Positions 26,425 through 35,074 of a stretch of 64,000 nt of DNA are shown here, in pieces. Origin of the DNA: Parvularculaceae bacterium (lineage in GTDB: Bacteria; Pseudomonadota; Alphaproteobacteria; Caulobacterales; Parvularculaceae); contig JANQMJ010000024.1 of NCBI GenBank assembly GCA_028280115.1, forward strand, positions 109,693 to 173,692. Reading direction: 5' to 3'. Position numbers and translations under genes: made by a program. The notes under the pieces are model-generated. The model was not told the origin of the DNA, made no database searches, and saw nothing but the letters and a program-made list of their open reading frames with translations. Every line of letters starts with the position of its first letter. Positions within the stretch are counted from its first letter, which is position 1.

Positions 26425-28730
26425 TCCACACTTGAGGCTGACAACGAGAAATCTTTTGGGGCAGTCTCACCCTGAAGATTTTCAACTAGATAGTTCCACG
26501 CACGGAGCACCATATAATTCGTGGGCCCGTTGTGTGCATTTGGCAAAATAAGCATGTCGAAGACTTTACCTGCCTTCTGAAGAGCATCGATAATGCGAAA
26601 AGTACCGGATGGGCAGTGCCATGTATCAAGCAACCCCGCCATGAGTAACAATTTGCCAGCTAAATTCTCTGCTTTCTCTTCAATATACTGATGGCCCGTC
26701 TTGGGCCCTTGAATACCGTTATATTTGTCCCCCCATCCGGTGGCCGTCATTACCCTCGCATCAAAGTGATTGATGCTAACGCCGACTTTGTAGAAATCTG
26801 GAAACTCGAACATACCCTGCGCAGCAGTTCCGTTGCCAATAATTCCAACCCGGTCTAAATCCATATAGGGGTGTCGCTCGCCGAGTTGCATTATTCCCGC
26901 TACATGATCCGCAAGATCGCTTGCACGTTCTACATTTCCGTAACTATGGTCCAGAAAAGCCTTCTCTCTATAAGCTGTGCCGCGCCCGTCGATTAGCACG
27001 ACAATAAATCCTAGTTCGGCGATCGCCGCTGCTTCGTGGAAAACCCATCCGTTTGTCTTGTCGCTATTGAACGACCCCTTTGGCACCCAATTTAAGTCTG
27101 GACTGCGGTAGACATGCGATACTATTGGCCATGAGACATTTGGCGAAAAATCTGATGGCCGAAATACAAGCCCAAATATTTCCGTATCGTTATCTGCCGC
27201 TCTTAAAGTGACTGGTTCCGGCAATGTCCAGCCTTCTGGAATTCCATGTAACGTCGCAGATGCTATCCTAGCTATCTCATGCCCATCGCGATTAATCACG
27301 CAAGTATTGGAGAGTTCATCTGCCCGAGTCCGAGTGACGACTGCATATTCACCCGAAGGACATACCGCATTGGAACCGAAAACATCGCGCCCGTAACTAC
27401 GAGCCCAATTATAGGATTGCTCGCCTTGAGTAATTGCAATGCAATCGTCATTGCCGCCAGCAATTTCTGCAATTTCTCCTGTATCTATGTTTATCCTTAT
27501 CAAATCGCGGTAGTATGGATCTCGACCCGCGACGCGCCCACCCGCGGTTACAAAAACCTCACGACGTTTTGCATCAAAAAAAACAATATTGCGAACCTGC
27601 CAGCGACCACTCGAAATGGTATTTTTGAGATCACCCGTCACAAGGTCGTAGAGATAAAGGTGCGCCCAGCCGTCTCTCTCTGACCACCAAACTAATTCAT
27701 CCGTTTCTGGTACTGAGAAAAAGGGAGGAAGATCTTCTGAATTTACACTCAAATTGATCTGCGTCGTACTCGTTTCTGAAAAAAGAACCCGCGTGTTTCC
27801 CGAGCGAACATTAAACTCGACTACTTCAAGTTTTTTGTCCCCACGCGACATATCCAAAAAATATGCAAGTTCGCAATTTTTCGACCACCATGCCGTGCCG
27901 GCGTTTTTAATGCCCCAGTGATTGCGAACGTCCACGATCGCCCTATGGCGCGCTACAATTACTTTTCCTGTTTCTATTTCTAAACTGACCAGTTCATACG
28001 TCTCGACCACCTCATCACCTGGGAACGCCAGCTTTCGCATTTCTACTTTTGGACGCAGTGCCCCATCTTCCGGGACGTAGTGCATGACCGGCAATTCTTT
28101 TACGTTTAGGCAGTTTTTCTTTGTTGTAAGAACGCGTTTCGAGTCAGGTGACCAACACGCTTGCAGTCCACTATAGACTACATTCCCCCAAGAACTTCCT
28201 GCTGAACCATAATCCGCAAACTGCACTCCATCGTGAGTAAGTGCCCGGCTATCTTTTGTGCCAAAGTCATAGAGCCAGATATTGTAGTTATCCAAATAAA
28301 CCGCATACAACCCATCAGGTGAGACAATCCATTCGTCGGGTATATGTTTATCCACTACCAGAGAATTCTCGTTCAGGCAGTAGCGCCAGCGATCACCGTT
28401 AAAAATAAAAATAAGGAATTTTAAATCTTCCGAGATTGACGTGTTTCTTATTGGGAGTTGATCTGGTTGAATTTTCTCGCCGCACTCTTCTGATAACACT
28501 GCGGCTAGAGCACTATGATCGAAAGCCTGCCGGTCATTGCCCGTCGTGACATCAAAGAGCCGGTATTGCCTTCCTGAAGGTTTTTCAAATTCGTATAAAA
28601 ACTGATCTGTCGCACCTATCCACTTTGAAAACAATATGGAGTTGCACGATAAACTTCTATCACCCACGCCCAATTGGAACATACGGGCTCGGTCGTAACG
28701 CTCAGCAATTAATTTTATTTTTTGATTCAT
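26418..28730 (-). CDS. S9/DPP-IV-like propeller-hydrolase protein lacking the catalytic serine
   Basis: The 770-residue product resembles dipeptidyl-peptidase-IV-type S9 proteins: an N-terminal propeller (for example 'EWIVSPDGLYAVYLDNYNIWLYDF', 'LQACWSPDSKRVLTTKK') and a C-terminal alpha/beta-hydrolase domain from about residue 520. The charge-relay Asp (AGLLDTWHCPSG) and His (ILPNAHNGPTNY) regions are present. At the nucleophile elbow, where active members read G-W-S-Y-G-G, this protein reads G-N-G-T-A-A, so Ser is replaced by Gly. It has no signal peptide. It may be a binding or regulatory pseudo-enzyme. It is the first gene of the S9-amidase-ALDH-MFS operon. Confidence 0.85.
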   Translation of the reverse strand: MNQKIKLIAERYDRARMFQLGVGDRSLSCNSILFSKWIGATDQFLYEFEKPSGRQYRLFDVTTGNDRQAFDHSALAAVLSEECGEKIQPDQLPIRNTSISEDLKFLIFIFNGDRWRYCLNENSLVVDKHIPDEWIVSPDGLYAVYLDNYNIWLYDFGTKDSRALTHDGVQFADYGSAGSSWGNVVYSGLQACWSPDSKRVLTTKKNCLNVKELPVMHYVPEDGALRPKVEMRKLAFPGDEVVETYELVSLEIETGKVIVARHRAIVDVRNHWGIKNAGTAWWSKNCELAYFLDMSRGDKKLEVVEFNVRSGNTRVLFSETSTTQINLSVNSEDLPPFFSVPETDELVWWSERDGWAHLYLYDLVTGDLKNTISSGRWQVRNIVFFDAKRREVFVTAGGRVAGRDPYYRDLIRINIDTGEIAEIAGGNDDCIAITQGEQSYNWARSYGRDVFGSNAVCPSGEYAVVTRTRADELSNTCVINRDGHEIARIASATLHGIPEGWTLPEPVTLRAADNDTEIFGLVFRPSDFSPNVSWPIVSHVYRSPDLNWVPKGSFNSDKTNGWVFHEAAAIAELGFIVVLIDGRGTAYREKAFLDHSYGNVERASDLADHVAGIMQLGERHPYMDLDRVGIIGNGTAAQGMFEFPDFYKVGVSINHFDARVMTATGWGDKYNGIQGPKTGHQYIEEKAENLAGKLLLMAGLLDTWHCPSGTFRIIDALQKAGKVFDMLILPNAHNGPTNYMVLRAWNYLVENLQGETAPKDFSLSASSVEW

Positions 28731-28860
28731 TACTTACTTGTGATGCGGTGATCGGCAAATTTTGGGAACTCGCCGAATGAACAAGTATTCCGCAAGTCAT
28801 GAGTGAACAAGTGCAAGGAAATTGTTGACGCCTAGATTTGACGAATCATCCGCAATTGAA

Positions 28861-28906
28861 GGGAATTGAAGAAACTCGGAGCCGCCCAATATGTTCTTCA
28901 ATTCCC
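28861..28906 (-). terminator. 13-bp perfect inverted repeat between receptor and S9 operon
   Basis: GGGAATTGAAGAA (28861-28873) and TTCTTCAATTCCC (28894-28906) form a perfect stem with a 20-base loop, 14 bases past the receptor stop codon. There is no strong U-run after it on the minus strand, so it may be a weak terminator or an mRNA-stabilising stem. Either would set different expression for the receptor and the downstream operon. Confidence 0.55.
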
Positions 28907-28919
28907 TCGGCCAACAGCC

Positions 28920-31574
28920 CTAAAAATCTAGCCCGACATTTACACCGATAGTTCGCGGACGTAGACGATACGCGCCTGTTCCAGTGCCGCCAAATACCGT
29001 TTCAACCCACGTAAATTCGTCGGCATCGGTAAGGTTGGTGACGAAGACTTCAATGCTAACGTTTTCAATTCTTGCACCCGCTTTCAAATTCACTTGATGA
29101 TAATCGCCCGACGCTGGTCCGGTCTCATTGAAATTGTGAAAGTACTCACCAACATACGCATAGTCGCCACGCGCGAAAGCATCCATTCCAGCAATGCTGA
29201 ACCGATACTCTAGGGCGGTATTGAAATTAAAATCGGGTGAGCCGAGTAGATCATCACCGTCAGCCCCAAAGCCCGTAACGAACGGAATATCTTCCGTTAA
29301 TTGAGCCTCCACATATGAGCCGCCTAAATCCCAAATCAAATTGTCAGTGAGTAAGATACGAGCTTCAAGCTCAACGCCTTGCGACTTAGACTCACCAGCA
29401 TTTAGCGGTGTGCGAATACCACATGGAGGTATAATTGTGACGGGTATTCCATCCCAATTGATATGATAGAGGGCTCCATTTATCGTCACTCGATCATCGG
29501 CAATTGAAGTCTTAAATCCAATTTCAAAACTCTCTAATTCGTCGGAATTGAGTGACGTTGGCGCAACGCCGAGACCATCGATTAGGCCATCCATGTCTAA
29601 ATCGCAAATACCCAAAACCTCTTCAGATCTCGGCTCGCCTAACCTAAATCCCTCAGCCCATTGAGCATACAGTAGCACATCGTCACTTGGCTCATATGTG
29701 ATATTCGCCTTATATGTTTGACCGTTTTCGCTATTGCGTAGTACTCGATTATCAATGACGCCTCCAAGAAATAACCCCGACCCATCAAACAAGTTAACTT
29801 GATCATACTCAAAATGACGAACGCCAAACGTAGCTGTGATTTGGTCAGTCACATCATATGAAAGCTCGCCAAAAAAGGCGAGTTGATCGGTTTTGTTAAG
29901 AGAATCCTGAATAGTTGTGACGCTAGTAAATGCTCCACCAGAAAACGCACCAGCTGTCGCCGCTTCAAACGCTGGGTCTCCACTCCACAAGATCGGAAAC
30001 TCAGCCTCGAATTCCTTTTCCTCATAATATATGCCAGCTAGTATCTGAAACGGCCCATCAAAGCTCGAAACAAACCTAAACTCTTCTACAAAAACGGACG
30101 TTTCAGCGCTACCTTCAAAGTACATAGGCGCAAAGAAGGTGTTGGCCAAATCTAGGTCGCTTTGCGTATCGTAACTTATCCATGAATTTGAGTTTATAAC
30201 TGTTCCCCAGCCGAAATTGTATGAGGCGACTAAATTGGTAAGATTAATTGAGTTGTCGGAAAATTCACTGCGCGATCCCAATGGCCCCGTGTTTAAACGG
30301 GATTGCTCAAAGGCTCCAGACAATGTCGTATCAATTTCCGGAATACCATTCTGCTCAATCTCTTGATAAGAGTGCGATAGATTGAGCTCGAATTCGGGTG
30401 TTGGCCGCCACAGAGCAGAGACTCTAAACCCAACATACTCCTCCGAACCGATGTCGCCTTCGTTTTCCGCGGCGCCTCCGGATGCGGTCGATGCAGTCAC
30501 ACCGGCAGTCGGCGCACTACCAGCGACATTATCAATATACCCACTGTTGTCATACCAGTATCCAACTGCGCGAACTGCGAGCTTGTCCTCTATTACAGGT
30601 ATGTTCACGACACCCTGCAAATTTGTGTTATCCCCGCCCAATTCGCCTGTGTGAGAATATCCCGCCATTAATCCGCCTTCATAATTTTGAAGATCCGGGC
30701 TTGCGGGTAGGATGCGTACCGTACCTCCCATTGAACCGGCGCCAAATAGCGTACCTTGAGGCCCTCGCAGAACCTCAATTCGCTCTATGTCAACCAGCTT
30801 CATGTCAGCATTGCCGGCCAGACCGCCCGAACTTCCTAATCCGGTGATCGGCGTCTCTCCAAAATAAACGCCGACAGCCTCTCGCTCGCGCTGCGGATCC
30901 GATGCGATCCCGCGGATCACAATACTATTTTGACTACTGCCCCTATCTTGGAAGTTCACACCCGGCGTCGTACGAAGAAAATCATCAAGCTCTACTAACC
31001 CACGACGCTGAATATCCTGCGCAGAAATTGCGGTTACACTAATTGGCGTGTCTTGAATCGATGAACCATTTCCACGCCTGTTCGCAGTTACGACAATTAC
31101 GTCACCTTCACTAATCGCATCATTTTCCGAGTCTTGAGCCAGCACACTCCCCTGCGAGCCCATTCCAAAAATAAGCGCCGACACACTTGCCAAAAGTCCC
31201 TTTTTAACTTTCCCGCTTGCCATTTCATCCTCCCGGTTTTGCGCGTTTGCGCTGTTCTCACGCGTGATGACGATCATCCCGCTTTCTGTGAGACCGGAAG
31301 TCAGCCCAGTATCGTGAAGCAAGATCGTCATTGCTTCCTGGACTGTGTACTGACCATTAACGGCGTTTACCCCGTCGAAGTCGACCAGATCATAAGAAAA
31401 TAGGAGTTGGATGCCGGTTGCTTCGTGGATTTGCTCCATCACCGGCCCAAGCGCGCCCCCCTCGATATGAAACTCATATCGGTTTTCAGCGCTTTGGGCG
31501 AATGCAGCAGACATGGAAAAGCACGCCGCAAAGATGCAGCAGATAAAACTTCTTATCCGCCAACCGCCCCTCAT
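28920..31574 (-). CDS. TonB-dependent outer-membrane receptor with N-terminal STN domain
   Basis: The 884-residue product begins with a signal peptide (MRGGWRIRSFICCIFAACFS...AQ), then an STN domain (about residues 30-100: 'MEQIHEATGIQLLFSYDLVDFDG', 'ILLHDTGL'), which contacts FecR-type anti-sigma proteins. A second signal-like segment follows (KKGLLASVSALIFGMGSQG, about 120-140). Then come the TonB box region (DVIVVTANRRG), the plug ('TPGVNFQDRG', 'VEVLRGPQGTLFG'-like) and a 22-strand barrel ending in GLDF. GGAG lies upstream of ATG 31574. It should import a large or scarce substrate and signal its presence to the adjacent FecR and sigma factor. Confidence 0.93.
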   Translation of the reverse strand: MRGGWRIRSFICCIFAACFSMSAAFAQSAENRYEFHIEGGALGPVMEQIHEATGIQLLFSYDLVDFDGVNAVNGQYTVQEAMTILLHDTGLTSGLTESGMIVITRENSANAQNREDEMASGKVKKGLLASVSALIFGMGSQGSVLAQDSENDAISEGDVIVVTANRRGNGSSIQDTPISVTAISAQDIQRRGLVELDDFLRTTPGVNFQDRGSSQNSIVIRGIASDPQREREAVGVYFGETPITGLGSSGGLAGNADMKLVDIERIEVLRGPQGTLFGAGSMGGTVRILPASPDLQNYEGGLMAGYSHTGELGGDNTNLQGVVNIPVIEDKLAVRAVGYWYDNSGYIDNVAGSAPTAGVTASTASGGAAENEGDIGSEEYVGFRVSALWRPTPEFELNLSHSYQEIEQNGIPEIDTTLSGAFEQSRLNTGPLGSRSEFSDNSINLTNLVASYNFGWGTVINSNSWISYDTQSDLDLANTFFAPMYFEGSAETSVFVEEFRFVSSFDGPFQILAGIYYEEKEFEAEFPILWSGDPAFEAATAGAFSGGAFTSVTTIQDSLNKTDQLAFFGELSYDVTDQITATFGVRHFEYDQVNLFDGSGLFLGGVIDNRVLRNSENGQTYKANITYEPSDDVLLYAQWAEGFRLGEPRSEEVLGICDLDMDGLIDGLGVAPTSLNSDELESFEIGFKTSIADDRVTINGALYHINWDGIPVTIIPPCGIRTPLNAGESKSQGVELEARILLTDNLIWDLGGSYVEAQLTEDIPFVTGFGADGDDLLGSPDFNFNTALEYRFSIAGMDAFARGDYAYVGEYFHNFNETGPASGDYHQVNLKAGARIENVSIEVFVTNLTDADEFTWVETVFGGTGTGAYRLRPRTIGVNVGLDF

Positions 31575-31782
31575 ATTCTTATGCTCCGGCCCAATGATCA
31601 GCACGTCGATGCAGCTTTCACACCGGCCTCAAACCCTGAGACCGGGGGCGCTCCAAAAACCGTAATCATTTTTTCATATTCTCTCCATGTTCCGTTTATA
31701 AAGCGCATCGCGAATCCGAAAAGCCGTTCGCAATCACCAAGATAGCAACTGCGAACCAGACCAAATAAATTTGGTTTAACCC

Positions 31783-32823
31783 CTAGTTGACGCGATAGAG
31801 CCTGACATGCCGGTCGCTAACGCGCTCGACTTCAACATTCGCCATTAAGTTGAGCGCATCGAACATCGGCTCAATTTCGCCGACACGGTAATAAGCCACG
31901 ATCTGCTGGTGACGCAGTTCCTCGTCTGTAATCTCGATCCTCATATCCGTATATCGATTAAGATCGGCAATCACTTCTTCCAGCGTCTCGCCATTGAAGG
32001 AGATAATGCCATCCTGCCAGTCGAGCGTTTTTTCAGCGGCGCTTTCCTCGACGATTTCAATCGCTTTCGGCACCTGCGAAAACTCAATAGATTGGCCGGC
32101 GGATATTTCGGTAATTTGAGCTGACTGTGCAGATTGTTCCGGCGCTGCGGCGTCGTTGTTCTGGACGGCGGCGAGCGCTACCCGCCCTTCCGTAACGAGA
32201 ACATCGATCTTGTCGTCATGGACCCGTACGGAAAACGCCGTCCCCACCGCCGTCACGACGCCCTTGTCGGTCGCAACCGAGAACGGTTTGTTGGGATCGT
32301 GCGCTACATCGAAGAAGGCCTCGCCCTTTGACATCGTAATTCTGCGGGCGCCGCCCTTGAAAGCGACCTCGAAGGCGCTGTTCGTGTTTAAAATGATCGT
32401 CGATCCGTCTGGCAGATTGACGGTTTCCTGCTCGCCGATGGCCGTCGCATATCGACCGTCGTAATCCCGGTCCATAGTCGCGATGACAATGCCGACCACC
32501 GCAACAAGCGAGGCGGCGATGGCGCCGACCATGACCCGCCGCACGCCCGCGCTTCGTTTAGCTTGTCTGTTGACCCGAATAAGACCCGGCATGTCGTCCG
32601 CAACAGCGAGGTCTTTCAATTCGTCGAGGGCGCCAGCCCCTTCCCAAAACGCTGACATGCGCTCGAAGGCGTCTTTGTGCTGCCGGCTTTTGCCAATCCA
32701 TGCCTGAAACGCCGCGCGATCCTCAGTGGAGGCATCTTCCCCGTCAAAGCGCACGAACCAGTCCGCCGCTTCTCTTTCAAGCGCCTCTACGTCAGGCAGG
32801 CTTATGATCTTCGGATCCGTCAT
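31783..32823 (-). CDS. FecR-family anti-sigma / signal transducer
   Basis: The 346-residue protein has the FecR layout: a cytoplasmic N-terminal domain with 'EREAADWFVRFDGEDASTEDRAAFQAWIGKSRQHKDAFERM', one transmembrane span (about residues 96-114, VMVGAIAASLVAVVGIVIA), a periplasmic FecR domain ('QETVNLPDGSTIILNTNSAFEVAF', 'GEAFFDVAHDPNKPFSV', 'VTAVGTAFSVRV') and a C-terminal STN-contacting part ('GETLEEVIADLNRYTDMRIEI'). It relays occupancy of the STN-type receptor next door to the sigma factor. It starts 8 bp after the sigma-factor stop. Confidence 0.95.
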   Translation of the reverse strand: MTDPKIISLPDVEALEREAADWFVRFDGEDASTEDRAAFQAWIGKSRQHKDAFERMSAFWEGAGALDELKDLAVADDMPGLIRVNRQAKRSAGVRRVMVGAIAASLVAVVGIVIATMDRDYDGRYATAIGEQETVNLPDGSTIILNTNSAFEVAFKGGARRITMSKGEAFFDVAHDPNKPFSVATDKGVVTAVGTAFSVRVHDDKIDVLVTEGRVALAAVQNNDAAAPEQSAQSAQITEISAGQSIEFSQVPKAIEIVEESAAEKTLDWQDGIISFNGETLEEVIADLNRYTDMRIEITDEELRHQQIVAYYRVGEIEPMFDALNLMANVEVERVSDRHVRLYRVN

Positions 32824-32831
32824 TGAACTCG

Positions 32832-33440
32832 TTAACTGCCACTATCTTTGTTCGTGTCTGGTTTCGCCGGAGATAAGGATTTTGGCTTGTTCCGCTCTGT
32901 TTTTGCGGTCGTCTGCACGCCGAAATCCGCCGGGTCGTATCCGTTCTTTCTTAAATAAAGCACGCAATCCACCATCGCATTCGCGACCCGCTTTTCGACA
33001 AGGCTGACCGAAATATTGAGGCGCGTCGCTATCTGCTTGTACTTCAACCCTTCTACCCGGCGCATGAGGAACACGCGGGCGACTTCTGGCGGCAAGCTCG
33101 CGATCGCTTGCGACATCACATAAAGCTTTTGTCGCGCATCAAGCTGATCGTCCGGTGAAACTTGGCGCTCATCTGCATAGACCGAGACGCCTCCGGAATC
33201 CTCAACGGAATCCGTAGAGGATGTGATCTTTTTTTGAGCAGCACTAATCGCTACCCGCTTCGCAACCGTTAGAAGAAAATGCTCGGGCTGGTGAATTTCC
33301 TGGGTCTGTTCAGCCGCATAGGCCTTTAAAAACGTCTCTTGCGTCAGTTCTTCGATGTCCGCAGCGTTGGAGCGATATTTTCCAACGGTCCGGCGGATCG
33401 CGTCCTTCTTTTCCTGAAACGCTTTGAAAATCTTCGACAT
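32832..33440 (-). CDS. ECF-type RNA polymerase sigma factor (FecI-like)
   Basis: The 202-aa product has region 2 ('VGKYRSNAADIEELTQETFLKAYA', residues about 18-42) and region 4 ('IASLPPEVARVFLMRRVEGLKYKQIATRLNISVSLVEKRVANAM', about 115-158), followed by a Lys/Pro-rich tail of about 40 residues. It should direct transcription of the fecR-receptor locus when released by FecR. ATG 33440 is preferred to an in-frame TTG three codons upstream. It heads the leftward locus that ends with the MFS gene 11 kb away. Confidence 0.93.
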   Translation of the reverse strand: MSKIFKAFQEKKDAIRRTVGKYRSNAADIEELTQETFLKAYAAEQTQEIHQPEHFLLTVAKRVAISAAQKKITSSTDSVEDSGGVSVYADERQVSPDDQLDARQKLYVMSQAIASLPPEVARVFLMRRVEGLKYKQIATRLNISVSLVEKRVANAMVDCVLYLRKNGYDPADFGVQTTAKTERNKPKSLSPAKPDTNKDSGS

Positions 33441-33832
33441 TTTATTCAAACCCTATGATCAGGGAATATCACGCGCGCAATTTTCGGTCAAACAATGACG
33501 ATCCGTACGGAAATGTTGATGATGAGTTGTCCGGCCTAATTTTGTCTTCACGAGAGAGTCGAAAATTCTGTTACGGAAAATCGCGGGTCTGCGGTCTTAA
33601 CCCTTGAGAACGACTTAATATTCAACGCACGCGTCAATTCTGGATTCGTGCGAACGGGTGAATAGCGCCCGTTGGATAGAGGAGCCGTCTATTCAGTAGC
33701 GATAATAACCATTCTCGCGCTTCATGCGCATTCACCGACTAACACTGACTGGCCTGTCAATGGCAGGCCGGTTTCATCGAATGCAGACCATTCTGACTGC
33801 GTTCCATTCTTCCAGGGAAACCGTGAAGGCGC
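33441..33832. other. Intergenic region between divergent units
   Basis: This 392-bp gap separates the leftward sigma-fecR locus from rightward genes. It should hold both promoters. A short perfect hairpin, GGCCTG/CAGGCC with a 7-base loop, lies near 33751-33769 without a T-run. No convincing gene is seen. Confidence 0.4.
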
Positions 33833-34264
33833 ATGTCCGAACCGCCCCTTAGTGTCGTCAACCTTCATGAGGCCGGTATCATCCGCATCTCTCCTGAAAC
33901 GGTTGCGCCGGACGCGCCCCATCTTCTGGAGCGGCTACACTCTCTTTTACCTGAAAACGCGGACAACATTCATCTCTTTACCGATAAAGGCGCGCCGCCC
34001 TGGGACCAGCCTGAAATCGTTGACGTCATCAAGGCGCGGGCCTGGCGGCAGTTCATTATTCTGAGCGATGTCACGTCGTCATTTATCGTCACGCTCGCGA
34101 TGATGGCGCTTGAACAGGGCTACGACGTCTATGTTGTCTGCGATCGCTGCGTAGAAGATGACGAGTTCTCGATCTCCCGCCTCGAAAAAGCCGGCGCCAC
34201 CTTCATGCTGTTCGACCGCTTTCTTGAAGAATGCAGTTACCGAAGCGATGCGGGGAGCCAATGA
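33833..34264 (+). CDS. Isochorismatase-like protein without the usual catalytic residues
   Basis: The 143-aa product resembles the C-terminal half of the cysteine-hydrolase (isochorismatase) fold: 'RQFIILSDVTSSFIVTLAMMALEQGYDVYVVCDRCVEDDEFSISRLEKAGATFMLFDRFLEE'. In active members this region reads 'G.TT..CV..T...A...GY.V.VV.DA'. Here the nucleophile Cys is replaced within SSFIV, and the N-terminal Asp motif is not found. It is probably a non-catalytic relative. AAGG lies 6 bases before the ATG. It overlaps the following small regulator gene, so the two form a unit at the start of the element's backbone. The assignment is moderate. Confidence 0.5.
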   Translation: MSEPPLSVVNLHEAGIIRISPETVAPDAPHLLERLHSLLPENADNIHLFTDKGAPPWDQPEIVDVIKARAWRQFIILSDVTSSFIVTLAMMALEQGYDVYVVCDRCVEDDEFSISRLEKAGATFMLFDRFLEECSYRSDAGSQ

Positions 34265-34496
34265 CAACGACAAATTCGATGTGTGCGAAACCGATAAGCT
34301 CATCGGCGAGAATGTTGCGGACCATCGCATTCGCAACGGCCTGACCGAAATTTATGTCGCATCCTGTCTCGACATGGCGATTGACGATTATATGGACGCC
34401 GAAAGCGGCGCCTATCCCTTCTCCGTCATCGATATCATGAAACTCGCGCAGGTTTTCGGCGTGGAAGCCGAAGCGTTAATGCCGTCATTCAATTGA
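34248..34496 (+). CDS. Small XRE-like helix-turn-helix protein
   Basis: The 82-residue protein (start MRGANDNDKFDVCETDKL) contains 'IGENVADHRIRNGLTEIYVASCLDMAIDDYMDAESGAYPFSVIDIMKLAQVFGVEAEAL', with the five-helix pattern of XRE/Cro regulators. The start at 34248 lies inside the end of the preceding isochorismatase-like gene (17-base overlap). It probably regulates itself or nearby backbone genes. About 580 bp without a gene follow. Confidence 0.65.
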   Translation: MRGANDNDKFDVCETDKLIGENVADHRIRNGLTEIYVASCLDMAIDDYMDAESGAYPFSVIDIMKLAQVFGVEAEALMPSFN

Positions 34497-35074
34497 ATAA
34501 CGGCGTCGGTTCTTGAGAATGAAGGCTTGGGCGTCCCGCACCTGAAGTGCGGTCGGGCTCTATCTCCATGACGCTTAAAAGCGACATTCCCACCAAGCCG
34601 CTTAAAAAAGCGTCTTGTCTCTTGCGAGCAACGATCCTTCCCTCGGCTCCGCCTCGGCTGACGCTTCGCGCCTGTCGGCGCTTCTACATGTTCGACTTTT
34701 TTCGTGAGAGCGAAAAAAATATGAGAATTTTCTATAATGTTGATGCGGATTTTTGAACGACGCGGGTCTCAATCATTGAGGCCGCCGACATCCAAGGCTG
34801 AAGGTGTTTCACCCTAGCGTTTTCAGCGTCAAGCTCCAGCGGCCTCGCTAAATCCCTCCGCCTCGGGAGCCCAGCCCTGATAACCCGACGGCGCCCTGAC
34901 GGTCCCGGTCTTTTGCTTTCCGCCATTGGCGGAGAAGCAAGGATCGGGACCGGTTTTTTAACGTGACCCTGCAATGAGGCGCGCCCGAAAAAATGAACCG
35001 GCTAAATCGGGCGTGTCAAAAAAAGAAAAACAAAGCGCGGCGGCGGCGACGAACACGAAAGACAAGGATGCGAA
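34497..35074. other. Gene-free 578 bp with structured elements; possible ncRNA
   Basis: No convincing gene is found. Two structures stand out. TTTTTTCG (34697-34704) pairs with CGAAAAAA (34711-34718), a short bidirectional-terminator-like hairpin. Near the right side is a strong terminator (listed separately). A terminator this far (about 400 bp) beyond the last stop codon, with no gene between, suggests a non-coding transcript or a long structured trailer. The stretch also contains short GC-rich repeats (CTCGGCTCCGCCTCGG) near 34640-34665. The promoter of the dehydrogenase gene must lie in the last 100 bp. Confidence 0.45.
34901..34959 (+). terminator. Strong rho-independent terminator
   Basis: GGTCCCGGTC (34901-34910) pairs with GATCGGGACC (34942-34951). 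An inner stem, TCCGCC/GGCGGA, stacks within it, and TTTTTT follows at 34954-34959. It points rightward and ends transcription before the leucine-dehydrogenase-family gene. Confidence 0.8.

Noticed and set aside
34547..34756. 69-codon plus-strand frame in the gene-free stretch
   Set aside because: No ribosome site, it crosses the TTTTTTCG/CGAAAAAA hairpin and it has atypical composition.
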